This document shows positions 33,752 through 42,716 of a stretch of DNA of 64,000 nt, one piece after another. The notes under the pieces were generated by a model, which was given only the letters and a program-made list of their open reading frames with translations, was not told the DNA's origin and made no database searches. The position numbers and the translations under genes are program-made. The stretch is taken from NCBI RefSeq assembly GCF_017813395.1, contig NZ_JAGIZB010000006.1:62001-126000 (forward strand), in the 5' to 3' direction. Origin of the DNA: Pararoseomonas baculiformis. Its GTDB lineage: Bacteria; Pseudomonadota; Alphaproteobacteria; Acetobacterales; Acetobacteraceae. Position 1 is the stretch's first letter. Each line of letters begins with the position of its first letter.

Positions 33752-34102
33752 ATGACGCCCTTCGGCGCCAGGTTGCGGCAGTGGCGGGAGGTGCGGGGCG
33801 TGACCCTGGCCGAGATGGCGGCGGCCATGCAGGTTTCCTCCGCCTATCTCTCCGCGCTGGAGCACGGGCGGCGCGGCGCGCCCTCGGTGGGGCTGGTGCA
33901 CCAGGTCTGCGAGTATCTCGGACTGATCTGGGACGATGCGGACGAGCTGCGGCGCCTGGCCCAGATCTCGCGGCCGCGCGTCGTGCTGAATACGGGCGGC
34001 CTCTCGCCCGAGGCGACGGAGTTGGCCAACCGGCTGGCTGATTCCATCCGCAAGCTGCCGCCGGAGAAGGTGGCGGCGCTGCTGGCAGTGCTGGGGCGGT
34101 GA
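33752..34102 (+). CDS. XRE-family helix-turn-helix regulator
   Basis: 116 aa. Residues 5-60 are a Cro/C1-type HTH (LRQWREVRGVTLAEMAAAMQ, VSSAYLSALEHGRRGAPSVG). The remaining half, LNTGGLSPEATELANRLADS then IRKLPPEKVAALLAVLGR, is helical and probably dimerises. It starts 1 base after the Smr stop and is likely co-transcribed with it. Similar small XRE proteins next to Smr genes are common in alphaproteobacteria; targets are unknown. Confidence 0.9.
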   Translation: MTPFGARLRQWREVRGVTLAEMAAAMQVSSAYLSALEHGRRGAPSVGLVHQVCEYLGLIWDDADELRRLAQISRPRVVLNTGGLSPEATELANRLADSIRKLPPEKVAALLAVLGR

Positions 34103-34190
34103 TGCGCCTGAGGTCCGTGGCCTCAGGGGACCGGCACGGCCCCCGTGCCGCTGGCTCTCGGGACGGCGCTTCCCCAGGGCTACCCGAACC

Positions 34191-35849
34191 CTAGGCAGCC
34201 GGCGTCGCGCGCAGCCGGCTGACCCGCAGCATGCCCTCGCGTTCCAGCAGCGGATGGGCGATGCCGGCGAGATGGCCGGCGATGCCCTTGAGGTCCCGGG
34301 TGACATCGAGGGCGAGCCGCGCGGTTGCGGCCGAGGCTTCGTCGGCGCTGCGGCCGAGGCGGGCGGCGGCGGCTCGTTCGGCCTGCCGCCAGGCCTCCTT
34401 CTCCAGCACCAGTTGCCGGGCGGCGCCGAGGTCCTGGCCGATGAAGACGGCCAAGGCCAGACGCAGCTGCGCGATGGCGCGGCTGTGGAGGGCGGCGAGT
34501 TCCTCCGCCAGGGCGGGCGGCAGGGCGGTGCCGCGGCGGGCGGCGCGGCTGGCATGCCGGGCCAGGCCGCGTTCCACCATGTCGCCCACATGTTCGAGGA
34601 TGATGGTGACGTCGCGGATCTGCTCCAGCCGTGCCACCTCCGGGTCGGCCAGGGTTTCGCGCGGAAGGGTGGCGAGATAGGCGTGCACGGCGCGGTGCAA
34701 GCCATCCACCACGTCGTCGCGCCGGGCGGTGGCCCTGGCACGGTCCGGATCCCCGCCGCGCAGGGCGGCGGCGGCGTCGCGCAGCATGGCCTCCACCTCG
34801 TCGGCGATGCGGAGGACCTCGCGCGTGGCGTTGCTCAGTGCCACGGCGGGGGTGGAGACGGCCTCGGGGTCCAGGTAGCGCGGGGCGGCGGCATCGGCGG
34901 CGGCGGGAGGCGCGGGGAGAAGGCGGGTCAGCAACCGCCCGAAGGGGGCGAGGAAGGGCAGCGTCGCCAGGGCGAGGACGAGGTTGAAGGAGAGGTGGGC
35001 GTTGGCGACCAGCCGCACCGGGGACGGGTCGATGGCGCGCAGGGCATCGGTGAAGGGGCCGAGCAGGGCCATGGCCAGGGCCGCGCCGGCGATGCGGTTG
35101 GCGAGGTTGCCGATGGGCATGCGCTGGCGGGAGAGATCCTGCGCATCGCCGCGGGCCGCGAGCACGGGGGTGATGGCGCTGCCGAGATTGGCGCCCACCA
35201 CCATGGCCACCGCCGCCTGGGGCCCCAGCACGCCGGCCCCGGCGAGGGAGCCGACCAGCAGCACGGCGGCGACGGAGGAATGCATGGCCCAGGCAAGGAG
35301 GGCGGCGGCGATGAGGTTCAGGGCGGGGGCGCCATCCAGCAGGTGCAGCACCTCCCGGAAGGCCGGGGAGGCCTGGAGGGGCGCCATGCTTTCCAGCATG
35401 AGGTGCAGGGCGGCCAGCATGAGGCCGAGGCCCATCATGGCGCGCCCGGCTTCGCGCTGGCGGGTGAACGGGCGGCGATAGGCGACCCAGCCCAGCAGGA
35501 TCAGGGCGGGAAAGACCGCGCGGACGTCGAAGGAGAGAAGCTGCACGATCAGCGCCGTGCCGATATTGGCGCCGAGCATGGCGGCAAGGGCCGGTTCCAG
35601 CCCCAGCGTGCCGCGCGCGGCCAGGCCGCCCACCATCAGGGCGGCTGCGGTGCTGCTCTGCAACGCGGCGGTGATGCCGAGGCCGGCGAAGAAGGCGCGG
35701 AGCGGGGAGCCCAGGGTCACCGCCACCACCCGGCGGAGTTGGGCACCGAAGCCGCGATCCACCCCGCGTTGCACGAGGTGCAGCCCGAAGAGGAGGAGGG
35801 CGGCTTCGCCGGCCAGTTCGAGCAACAGCAGGATCGCGTCCAACGGCAC
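34191..35849 (-). CDS. Na/Pi cotransporter family protein with C-terminal PhoU-like domain
   Basis: 552 aa. Residues about 5-310 hold eight or so membrane segments in two inverted halves, each with the substrate-site motif: ITAALQSSTAAALMVGGLAA and WAMHSSVAAVLLVGSLAGAG. The cytoplasmic C-terminal 220 residues are helical and PhoU-like (ALSNATREVLRIADEVEAML, IRDVTIILEHVGDMVERGLA). It belongs to the NptA/YjbB group, which exports or imports phosphate with Na+. It stands alone between a convergent XRE gene and a divergent catabolic operon. Confidence 0.9.
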   Translation of the reverse strand: MPLDAILLLLELAGEAALLLFGLHLVQRGVDRGFGAQLRRVVAVTLGSPLRAFFAGLGITAALQSSTAAALMVGGLAARGTLGLEPALAAMLGANIGTALIVQLLSFDVRAVFPALILLGWVAYRRPFTRQREAGRAMMGLGLMLAALHLMLESMAPLQASPAFREVLHLLDGAPALNLIAAALLAWAMHSSVAAVLLVGSLAGAGVLGPQAAVAMVVGANLGSAITPVLAARGDAQDLSRQRMPIGNLANRIAGAALAMALLGPFTDALRAIDPSPVRLVANAHLSFNLVLALATLPFLAPFGRLLTRLLPAPPAAADAAAPRYLDPEAVSTPAVALSNATREVLRIADEVEAMLRDAAAALRGGDPDRARATARRDDVVDGLHRAVHAYLATLPRETLADPEVARLEQIRDVTIILEHVGDMVERGLARHASRAARRGTALPPALAEELAALHSRAIAQLRLALAVFIGQDLGAARQLVLEKEAWRQAERAAAARLGRSADEASAATARLALDVTRDLKGIAGHLAGIAHPLLEREGMLRVSRLRATPAA

Positions 35850-35919
35850 CTCCGGTTCAGCCCCTGATAGTGGCGCGGCGAGGCGCGGGTTGCATCTGGA
35901 ATGTGGAACCCTGGGCAGA

Positions 35920-35941
35920 AACCTTGGAAGGCTCCAAGGTT
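35920..35941. promoter_or_regulatory. Perfect 9-4-9 inverted repeat upstream of the aromatic catabolic operon
   Basis: AACCTTGGA and TCCAAGGTT are perfect 9-bp arms separated by AGGC, 65 bases upstream of the DapA-family gene and 70 bases from the divergent transporter start. There is no T run. Its size and place suit a dimeric repressor (GntR, LacI or IclR type); no regulator gene is adjacent. Confidence 0.6.
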
Positions 35942-36006
35942 CAGATGGGCTTTCCGGGAGGGCTTCCCTGCCGATAGGCTCCCCGGCCTGAGCGGGAGGC
36001 GGTGCG

Positions 36007-36990
36007 ATGAGCGGGAGCTATGACCGGGCCGGGGCGAAGGCATTCGCCCGGGCGCATCTGCGGGGGATCTGGTGCGCGGCGCCGACGCCCTTCCGCGATG
36101 ACCTCTCCCTGGATGAGGCAGGGTTCCGCGGGAATCTCCGGCACTGGTTCACCGATCTGGGGGTGGACGGGGTCTTCGTCGCCGGGAAGCAGGGCGAGTT
36201 CTTCTCCATGTCCGTGGCGGAGCGGAAGCGGACCTTCTCGATCGCCGCCGAGGTGGCGCGGGAGACGGGGAAGCGCACCATCATGTCCTGCTCCGACCAG
36301 AACCTGGATACGGTGCTGGAGCTGGCCGCCCATGCCGAGGAATGCGGGGCGGATTTCATCGTGGTGCACGCCCCGGTGCTGCATTTCTTGCATGACCGGG
36401 ACGAGACGCTGGTGGCGTATTACCGCCACATCAGCGAGCGGACGCGGCTGGGCATCGCGCTCTGGTCGCATCCGGACAGCGGCTACCTGATGAGCCCCGA
36501 TCTCTGCCTGAAGATCGCGGAGAACCCGAGCGTGGTGGCCATCAAGTACTCCGTGCCGCGCGAGATGTATGCGGAGCTGTCCCGCCGGGCCGGGGATGCG
36601 CTGCTGGTCAGCACGGCCAGCGAGGATGAGTGGCTGGACAACATCCTGGAGCTGGGCTGGCGGCTCTATCTCTGCTCCTCGCCCCCCGCGATGCTGCAGA
36701 CGGCGGCGGATACCCGCATGCGGGAATACACGGATCTCGCCTTCGCCGGGCGGGCGGAGGAGGCGCGGCGGGTCTTCGCGAGCCTGGCGCCGGTGCGGCA
36801 GGCCATCCGCTCCACCAGGCCGGGCGGCAAGCCGCAGGCGCACACGAAATACTGGATGGAGCTGCTGGGCCAGGCCGGCGGGCCGGTGCGCCGCCCCATG
36901 CTGCCGCTGACCGAGGCCGAGCGCGCCGCCACCCGCGCCGCCTTCGCCGGCTGCGGCCTCAGGCTCCCCGCCCGCCAGGCGGCGGAGTAG
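36007..36990 (+). CDS. DapA-superfamily lyase/aldolase
   Basis: 327 aa class I aldolase of the dihydrodipicolinate synthase superfamily. GIWCAAPTPFRDDLSLDEAG is the start of the barrel, GVFVAGKQGEFFSMSVAERK the substrate-carboxylate loop (GKQGE where DapA has GTTGE), and VVAIKYSV holds the Schiff-base Lys. Members include 2-keto-3-deoxy sugar aldolases and the hydratase-aldolases of naphthalene and phenanthrene breakdown. With 3-hydroxyanthranilate dioxygenase directly downstream, a role in cleaving a pyruvate-yielding aromatic intermediate is the best inference; DapA itself is unlikely. Confidence 0.85.
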   Translation: MSGSYDRAGAKAFARAHLRGIWCAAPTPFRDDLSLDEAGFRGNLRHWFTDLGVDGVFVAGKQGEFFSMSVAERKRTFSIAAEVARETGKRTIMSCSDQNLDTVLELAAHAEECGADFIVVHAPVLHFLHDRDETLVAYYRHISERTRLGIALWSHPDSGYLMSPDLCLKIAENPSVVAIKYSVPREMYAELSRRAGDALLVSTASEDEWLDNILELGWRLYLCSSPPAMLQTAADTRMREYTDLAFAGRAEEARRVFASLAPVRQAIRSTRPGGKPQAHTKYWMELLGQAGGPVRRPMLPLTEAERAATRAAFAGCGLRLPARQAAE

Positions 36991-36995
36991 CCGCC

Positions 36996-37532
36996 ATGCG
37001 CAAGCCCTTCGACTTCAAGGCCTGGATCGCCGAGAACGAGCATCTGCTGAAGCCGCCCGTGGGCAACAAGCTGCTCTTCGAGGATGCGCAGACGGTGGTG
37101 CAGATCGTCGGCGGCCCGAACCAGCGCGTGGATTTCCACGATGATCCGGTGGAGGAGTTCTTCTACCAGCTGCGCGGCGACATGGTGCTGAAGGTGCACC
37201 TGGATGGCAGGATCCAGGACATTCCGATCCGGGAGGGACAGGTGTTCCTGCTGCCCGCCCATGTGCCGCATTCGCCCCAGCGCCCCCAGCCCGGCTCCGT
37301 GGGGCTGGTGGTGGAGGGGAGCCGGCCGGAGGGCGTGAAGGACGCCTTCGAGTGGTACTGTTTCACGTGCAACGGCCGGGTCCACCGCATCGAGCTGGTG
37401 GTGAAGGACATCGTGAAGGACCTGCCGCCCCTCTATGCCGAGTTCTATGCCAGCGAGGAGAAGCGGACCTGCCCGCATTGCGGCACGCTGCATCCGGGCA
37501 AGACGCCGCCCGAGGGCTGGGCGAGCCTGTGA
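36996..37532 (+). CDS. nbaC: 3-hydroxyanthranilate 3,4-dioxygenase
   Basis: 178 aa cupin dioxygenase that opens 3-hydroxyanthranilate to 2-amino-3-carboxymuconate semialdehyde. Fe(II) ligands His48, Glu54 and His92 (VDFHDDPVEEFFYQ, HVPHSPQRP), substrate residues Asn24, Arg44, Arg96 and Glu107, and the rubredoxin-like Cys122, Cys125, Cys159 and Cys162 (YCFTCNG, CPHCG) are all present with the spacing of the bacterial enzyme, offset by three residues from the Cupriavidus numbering as I remember it. ATG 36996 lies 5 bases after the DapA-like gene. The next gene starts inside its stop. Confidence 0.95.
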   Translation: MRKPFDFKAWIAENEHLLKPPVGNKLLFEDAQTVVQIVGGPNQRVDFHDDPVEEFFYQLRGDMVLKVHLDGRIQDIPIREGQVFLLPAHVPHSPQRPQPGSVGLVVEGSRPEGVKDAFEWYCFTCNGRVHRIELVVKDIVKDLPPLYAEFYASEEKRTCPHCGTLHPGKTPPEGWASL

Positions 37533-38383
37533 TCCGCCACCCCGACGGCACCGAGGCCCCTCCCCTTCCCGAAACCCGCTTCGCCGAACTGGATGCGGCG
37601 GCGCTGGGGCTGGAGCATGGGCGACTTTCCCTCATGGAAGCGGGCGAGGGGCCGGAGACGGTGCTGCTGATGCATGGCATCGGCTCCAACTCCACGGGCT
37701 GGCGCTTCATCCTTCCCGCCCTGGCGCGCCGCGCGCGGGTGATCGCCTGGAACGCGCCGGGCTACTGGCTCTCCGCCGATTTTGCCTCGGATGCTCCGGT
37801 AGCGGCCGATTACGCGCGCGTGGCTGTCGCGCTGCTGGATGCGCTGGGCGTTTCCCGGGCGCATGTCGTCGGCTCATCCTTCGGTTCCATGATCGGGGCG
37901 GTGATGGCGGCGGAGCATCCGGCGCGGGTCGGGCGGCTTGCGCTGCTGGGCTCCTCCCGCGGGCAGCGCTGGAAACCGCAGGCGGAGCGGGACCGCATGC
38001 TCGCGATGCGGCGCGACACCATCGCGGCCGGCGGCATGGCCCTGGCGCGGGAGCGGTGGCGGAACCTCGTGGCGCCCGGCACGGCGGAAAGCGTGGGCGA
38101 ATGGGTGCGCCACACCCTTTCCGCCACCCATGCGAAGGGCCTGCTCCGCTCCGCGCGGGCGAGCGACGTGACCGATACGCTGGATTTCGCGCCCCGCATC
38201 GCGGCGCCCACCCTCATCCTGGTGGGGAGCGAGGACCGGGTGAACCCGCCCGATGTCAGCCGCGCCCTGGCGGACGCGATTCCGGGCGCGGCGCTGCAGG
38301 TGCAGGAGGGCGTGGGGCATCTGGCGAAGCTGGAGGCGCCGGCGGCCACGCTGGCGGCGCTGGAGCGGCATCTGGGCTGGTGA
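37529..38383 (+). CDS. Alpha/beta hydrolase (ring-cleavage-product hydrolase type)
   Basis: 284 aa. Oxyanion motif VLLMHGIGSNSTGWRFILPA, nucleophile elbow HVVGSSFGSMIGAVMAAEHP (Ser in GSSFG), acid in LILVGSEDRVNPPDVSRALA and His in GVGHLAKLEAPAAT. It resembles meta-cleavage hydrolases (MhpC, TodF type) and 3-oxoadipate enol-lactonase. The start is GTG 37529, overlapping the dioxygenase stop as GTGA, so the two are tightly coupled. It may hydrolyse the muconate-type product or a downstream lactone; the exact substrate is open. Confidence 0.88.
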   Translation: MIRHPDGTEAPPLPETRFAELDAAALGLEHGRLSLMEAGEGPETVLLMHGIGSNSTGWRFILPALARRARVIAWNAPGYWLSADFASDAPVAADYARVAVALLDALGVSRAHVVGSSFGSMIGAVMAAEHPARVGRLALLGSSRGQRWKPQAERDRMLAMRRDTIAAGGMALARERWRNLVAPGTAESVGEWVRHTLSATHAKGLLRSARASDVTDTLDFAPRIAAPTLILVGSEDRVNPPDVSRALADAIPGAALQVQEGVGHLAKLEAPAATLAALERHLGW

Positions 38384-38434
38384 TGATCCCAGCCCCGCGT
38401 TTCGCGGTGGCCCGGTAGGGAAAGACGAGAGGAT

Positions 38435-38464
38435 CCGGGAGGGAGGATTGCCTCTCCTTCCCGG
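38435..38464. repeat. Imperfect hairpin in the gap before the Bug gene
   Basis: CCGGGAGGGAGG and CCTCTCCTTCCCGG form a stem with one bulge around ATTG. It resembles a decayed form of the first stem of the four-hairpin element and of the hairpin at 25182. It may be a weak terminator or a pause between the hydrolase and the Bug gene. Confidence 0.45.
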
Positions 38465-38518
38465 TTGCCGCCCTTCCCCCTATGGCCCGGCCTGGAACCT
38501 GCATAACCTGTCCCGGCC

Positions 38519-39487
38519 ATGCCAATCCCGAGACGCCTCTTCCTCGCCGCCCCCCTGCTGGCCGCCCCGGCGCTGGCCCAGCCTGCCTGGCCGGATCGCC
38601 CCGTGCGGATCGTGGTGCCCTACCCGCCCGGCGGCGGGCTGGATGCGCTGGCGCGGGCCCTGGCGGACCGGCTGACGCCGGTTTGGAAGCAGACCGTCAC
38701 GGTGGACAACCGCCCGGGCGGCGCGACCATCCCCGGCACGGATGCGGTGGCGAAGGCCCAGCCGGACGGGCATGTGCTGCTGATGACCTCGGACGCCTCG
38801 GTCACGGCGAACCCGCATATGCATGCGCGGCTGCCGCATGATCCGATGAGGGACCTGGTTCCCGTTTCCTACCTTCTGGACGTGCACCAGATGGTGCTGG
38901 TGCATCCGGGCGTGGCCGTGCGGGACATGGCGGGGCTGGTGTCGGCGGCCCGGGCGCGGCCGGGGGCGCTGAACTACGGCTCCTACGGCCCGGGCAGCCA
39001 GCCACATCTTCTGTTCGAGGCGCTGAAGGCGCGCGAGGGGCTGGAGATCACCCAGGTGGCCTATCGCGGGCTGACGCCGGCGGTGCTGGCGACGGTGGCG
39101 GGCGAGGTGCAGGGCACGCTGGCGGGCGTGGCCTCGGCACGGGAATTCCTGGCGACGGGGCAGCTGCGCGCCCTGGCCGTGGGGCGGCCCGCCCGCCTGC
39201 CGCAACTGCCGGACGTGCCGACGCTGATCGAGGCGGGCTATCCCGAGATCGACCCACGCACCTGGTTCGGACTTTTCGCACCCGCGGGCACGCCGCCCGC
39301 GCTGCTGGCGCGCACCCAGCGGGACGTGGCCGCCGCGCTGGAGGAGCCGGTGATCCGCGACCGGCACCTCACGCCCAATGGCTACACGGTGCATGCCGCG
39401 ACGCCGGAGGCATCGGTGGCGCTGGTGGCTGCGGATTTCGAGGCGAAGCGGGAACTCGTCCGGGTTTCGAAAGCGCGGGTGGACTGA
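38519..39487 (+). CDS. Bug-type tripartite tricarboxylate transporter receptor
   Basis: 322 aa Bug/TctC receptor. Signal PRRLFLAAPLLAAPALAQPA. The mature start VRIVVPYPPGGGLDALARAL has the full PPGG pocket; VDNRPGGATIPGTDAVAKAQ and LNYGSYGPGSQPHLLFEALK follow. ATG 38519 has no strong ribosome site. It is the third Bug protein of the window and again has no TctAB. It sits between the dioxygenase group and the complete ABC importer, so it probably binds a compound of the same pathway. Confidence 0.9.
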   Translation: MPIPRRLFLAAPLLAAPALAQPAWPDRPVRIVVPYPPGGGLDALARALADRLTPVWKQTVTVDNRPGGATIPGTDAVAKAQPDGHVLLMTSDASVTANPHMHARLPHDPMRDLVPVSYLLDVHQMVLVHPGVAVRDMAGLVSAARARPGALNYGSYGPGSQPHLLFEALKAREGLEITQVAYRGLTPAVLATVAGEVQGTLAGVASAREFLATGQLRALAVGRPARLPQLPDVPTLIEAGYPEIDPRTWFGLFAPAGTPPALLARTQRDVAAALEEPVIRDRHLTPNGYTVHAATPEASVALVAADFEAKRELVRVSKARVD

Positions 39488-39534
39488 CGCGCGAAAACTA
39501 TTTTAGGCTTCAACAAAACGACACGGAGGCTTCC

Positions 39535-40722
39535 ATGGTTCTGCATCGCCGCGGCCTTTTGGCCTCGGGCGCCGCTCTCGGGCTCGGCGCCGCAACGCTT
39601 GCCCGCCCCGCCATCGCGCAGGGCGCGCCGCTGAAGATCGGCATGATCACCTCCCTCTCCGGCCCGGGCAGCTATCTTGGCCAGGACATCCGGGACGGCT
39701 TCCTGCTGGCCATGGAGATGGAGGGCGGCACCCTCGGCGGCACCCAGGTGCAGGTCATGGTGGAGGACGACGCGCTGCGCCCGGGCCAGGGCAAGCAGAT
39801 CGCTGAGCGCTTCATGAAGAACGAGCGCATCAAGCTGCTGACGGGCATCGTCTTCTCCAACGTGCTCGGCGCCGTGGCGCCGGACGTGCTGGATGCGGGC
39901 GGCATCTATGTCTCGCCCAATGCCTCGCCCTCCAACCTCGCCGGGCGGGAGTGCCACAAGAACTTTTGGTCCGTGGCCTGGCAGAATGACAGCCTGCATG
40001 AGAGCGCGGGGCAGCTGGCCACCAATCTCGGCCAGCGCCGCATGTTCATCCTGGCGCCGAACTACCAGGCCGGGCGCGATGCGATCACCGGCTTCAAGCG
40101 GCTCTACAAGGGGCAGGTGGTGGGCGAGGTCTATACCCGCCTGGACCAGACCGACTACGCGGCGGAGATGGCGCAGATCCGCGCCGCCAATCCGGACGGC
40201 GTGTACCAGTTCCATCCGGGCGGGCTCGGCATCGCCTTCCTGCGGCAATATGTCCAGGCCGGGCTGCTGGCGAATGTGCCGATGACCCTCGCCTCCCCTT
40301 CCATGGACAGCACGACGCTGAACGCGGTGGGCGAGAGCGCGCTGGGCATCAACGTGACCAGCCACTGGAACAGCGACTTCGACAACGCGGCCAGCAAGCG
40401 CTTCGTCGAGGCCTTCCAGCGCAAGTACAACCGCATGCCCACCTATTACGGGCAGCAGGGCTATGACACGGCGCTGGCGATCGGCGCCGCGCTGAAGGGC
40501 ACGGGCGGCAAGGTGGATGACACCGAGGCCTTCTACCGCGCCATGAAGCCTGCGAATTTCCAGAGCACGCGCGGCAAGTTCTCCTTCGGCGCCAACAACC
40601 ACCCGGTGCAGGACTGGTGGGCGCTGAAGGTGGAGAACGTCAACGGCAAGCCCGCGCTGGTGACGAAGGACAAGGTGCTGACCGACCACGGGGACGCCTA
40701 CGCGTCCCAGTGCCGCTTCTGA
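39535..40722 (+). CDS. ABC transporter substrate-binding protein, branched-chain/aromatic type
   Basis: 395 aa type I binding protein. Tat-like signal LHRRGLLASGAALGLGAATL; mature start LKIGMITSLSGPGSYLGQDI, then DDALRPGQGKQIAERFMKNE and YVSPNASPSNLAGRECHKNF. The subgroup is often found with aromatic-compound operons rather than with true Leu/Ile/Val transport. The start is supported by CGGAGG upstream. It is followed after 10 bases by permease and ATPase genes, which together make a complete importer. Confidence 0.93.
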   Translation: MVLHRRGLLASGAALGLGAATLARPAIAQGAPLKIGMITSLSGPGSYLGQDIRDGFLLAMEMEGGTLGGTQVQVMVEDDALRPGQGKQIAERFMKNERIKLLTGIVFSNVLGAVAPDVLDAGGIYVSPNASPSNLAGRECHKNFWSVAWQNDSLHESAGQLATNLGQRRMFILAPNYQAGRDAITGFKRLYKGQVVGEVYTRLDQTDYAAEMAQIRAANPDGVYQFHPGGLGIAFLRQYVQAGLLANVPMTLASPSMDSTTLNAVGESALGINVTSHWNSDFDNAASKRFVEAFQRKYNRMPTYYGQQGYDTALAIGAALKGTGGKVDDTEAFYRAMKPANFQSTRGKFSFGANNHPVQDWWALKVENVNGKPALVTKDKVLTDHGDAYASQCRF

Positions 40723-40732
40723 GGAGGGCCGC

Positions 40733-41647
40733 GTGGCGCTTCTGCTGGAGCAGCTGCTCAACGGCGTCCAGCTTGGCGTCACGCTCTTCCTCCTGGCGGC
40801 CGGGCTGACGCTGGTCTTCGGGATCATGGGCGTGATCAACCTCGCCCATGGCTCGCTCTACATGGTCGGGGCCTATGCGGCGGCGGTCACGGCCTCCGCC
40901 ACCGGCTCCGCCCTGCTTGCCCTGCTGGGGGGGCTTGCGGCCGCCGCGCTCACAGGCATGGCGGTGGAATACCTGGCACTGCGAAGGCTCTATGCGCGCG
41001 ACCACCTGGACCAGGTTCTCGCCACCTTCGGGCTGATCCTGTTCTTCAACGAGGGCATGGTGCTGCTCTTCGGGCGGCAGCCGCTTTTCGTGAACGTGCC
41101 GGATGGGCTGCGCGGTGCGGTGCGCGTGCTGCCCGGGATCGACTATCCCGTCTATCGCCTGCTGATCATCGCGGTGGGGCTGCTGGTGGCGCTGGGCCTT
41201 TACCTTCTGATCCAGCGCACGCGGATCGGCATGTTGGTGAGGGCCGGCGCCACGAACCGGGACATGGTGCGGGCGCTCGGGGTGGATGTGCGGCTGCTCT
41301 ACACGCTGGTCTTCGGGCTGGGCGCGCTGCTGGCGGGGCTGGCGGGGGTGATGGCGGGGCCGATCCTCTCGGTGCAGGTGGGCATGGGGGAGCAGATCCT
41401 CATCACCACCTTCGTCGTGGTGGTGATCGGCGGCATCGGATCGGTGCGGGGCGCGCTGTTCGGCGCGATCCTGGTGGGCGTCGTGGACACGCTGCTGCGC
41501 GCCTATGTGCCGGGGCTGCTGCGGCAGGTGATGGCGGGGCCGGATGCGGATGCGCTGGGGGCGGGGCTCGCCTCGATGGGGGTTTATCTGCTGATGGCGC
41601 TGGTGCTGCTGGTGAAGCCGCGCGGGCTGTTTCCCGCCCATGCATAG
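40733..41647 (+). CDS. ABC transporter permease, LivH type
   Basis: 304 aa inner-membrane permease. It starts MALLLEQLLNGVQLGVTLFL and has LTLVFGIMGVINLAHGSLYM, the conserved LivH segment, and later GIGSVRGALFGAILVGVVDT. About eight membrane helices. The start codon is GTG 40733, preceded by GAGGAGG at 5 bases. Overlaps the LivM gene by 8 bases. Confidence 0.94.
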   Translation: MALLLEQLLNGVQLGVTLFLLAAGLTLVFGIMGVINLAHGSLYMVGAYAAAVTASATGSALLALLGGLAAAALTGMAVEYLALRRLYARDHLDQVLATFGLILFFNEGMVLLFGRQPLFVNVPDGLRGAVRVLPGIDYPVYRLLIIAVGLLVALGLYLLIQRTRIGMLVRAGATNRDMVRALGVDVRLLYTLVFGLGALLAGLAGVMAGPILSVQVGMGEQILITTFVVVVIGGIGSVRGALFGAILVGVVDTLLRAYVPGLLRQVMAGPDADALGAGLASMGVYLLMALVLLVKPRGLFPAHA

Positions 41648-42716
41648 GCTCTGGCGCGACGAACGGTTCTGGGCCGTGCTGCTGCTGGCGCTGGCCGCGC
41701 TGGTGCCGGTGGTGGCGCCCCTGCTGGGCAGCCCGGCCACGGTGGGCCTGGCCACGCGCATCGCGATCTACGCGATCGCCGCCTCCTCGCTGAACCTCAT
41801 CCTCGGCCAGGGCGGGCTCGTCTCCTTCGGGCATGCGGCCTATTTCGGGCTGGGCGGCTATGCGGTGGGCATCCTCTATGCCCATTACGCCTCGGGCGAG
41901 CCCTTCCTCGGCCTCATCCCCGGTTCGAACGACCTGCTCGTGACCATGCCGGTGGCCATCCTGGCGGGCGGCATCGGGGCGGCCATCATCGGCGCGCTGT
42001 CGCTGCGCACGGCCGGGGTGCAGTTCATCATGATCACCCTCGCCTTCGCGCAGATGCTCTACTTCCTCTTCGTCTCGCTGAAGGCCTATGGCGGGGATGA
42101 TGGCCTTGCCATCCGCCGCGTGGTGCCGGTGCTGGGCATGAACCTGCGCGATCCGGCGACGCTCTACTGGATCGCGCTCGGGCTTCTGGCGCTCTGGCTC
42201 TTCCTGATGGACCGCATCGGGCGGTCCCGCTTCGGGCGCATCCTCGCCGGGGTGCGGCAGGGGGAGCGGCGCATGGCGGCGATCGGGGTGCGGACCTATC
42301 CCTACAAGCTCGCCGCCTTCACCATCGCGGGCATGGGCGCGGCCATGGCGGGCGCGCTGATGGTGAACTACCTGCGCTTCGTCTCGCCGGACATGATGCA
42401 CTGGACCAAGTCCGGCGAGCTGATGGTGATGGTGATCCTGGGCGGGCTGGGCACGCTGCTCGGCCCGGTGGTCGGGGCGGCGGCGCTTGTTTCGCTGGAA
42501 TACACGCTCTCCGGACTGACGGAGCACTGGCAGTTCATCCTCGGCCCGATCCTGCTGCTTGTGGTGCTGTTCGCGCGGGGCGGCATCCTTGGCGGGCTGC
42601 GGCGGCTGGCGGGGCGGCCCAGGCAGCACCAGGCGCAGCCGCTTCCACCCGAGGAACTTCCATCCGGGGAACTTCCACCCGGCGATCCCGTGGCGGAGCG
42701 TGCGGCCCATGGCTGA
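41640..42716 (+). CDS. ABC transporter permease, LivM type
   Basis: 358 aa inner-membrane permease. SLNLILGQGGLVSFGHAAYF is the LivM signature; LLALWLFLMDRIGRSRFGRI and LGGLGTLLGPVVGAAALVSL follow. The cytoplasmic tail contains a short repeated PPEELPSGELPPGD segment from a small DNA duplication near 42640-42690. Overlaps its neighbours by 8 bases on both sides, so it is translated from the same message. Confidence 0.94.
   Translation: MHRLWRDERFWAVLLLALAALVPVVAPLLGSPATVGLATRIAIYAIAASSLNLILGQGGLVSFGHAAYFGLGGYAVGILYAHYASGEPFLGLIPGSNDLLVTMPVAILAGGIGAAIIGALSLRTAGVQFIMITLAFAQMLYFLFVSLKAYGGDDGLAIRRVVPVLGMNLRDPATLYWIALGLLALWLFLMDRIGRSRFGRILAGVRQGERRMAAIGVRTYPYKLAAFTIAGMGAAMAGALMVNYLRFVSPDMMHWTKSGELMVMVILGGLGTLLGPVVGAAALVSLEYTLSGLTEHWQFILGPILLLVVLFARGGILGGLRRLAGRPRQHQAQPLPPEELPSGELPPGDPVAERAAHG

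Noticed and set aside
36007-36990. Calling the DapA-family gene dapA
   Set aside because: The substrate loop (GKQGE), the extended C-terminus and the aromatic-catabolic neighbours do not fit 4-hydroxy-tetrahydrodipicolinate synthase.
37359-37374. parS-like TGTTTCACGTGCAACG inside the dioxygenase gene (14 of 16 matches)
   Set aside because: It breaks the palindrome and is explained by the codons of the conserved metal-site Cys-Phe-Thr-Cys-Asn; it is also 24 kb from parAB. ParB ChIP would be needed to revive it.
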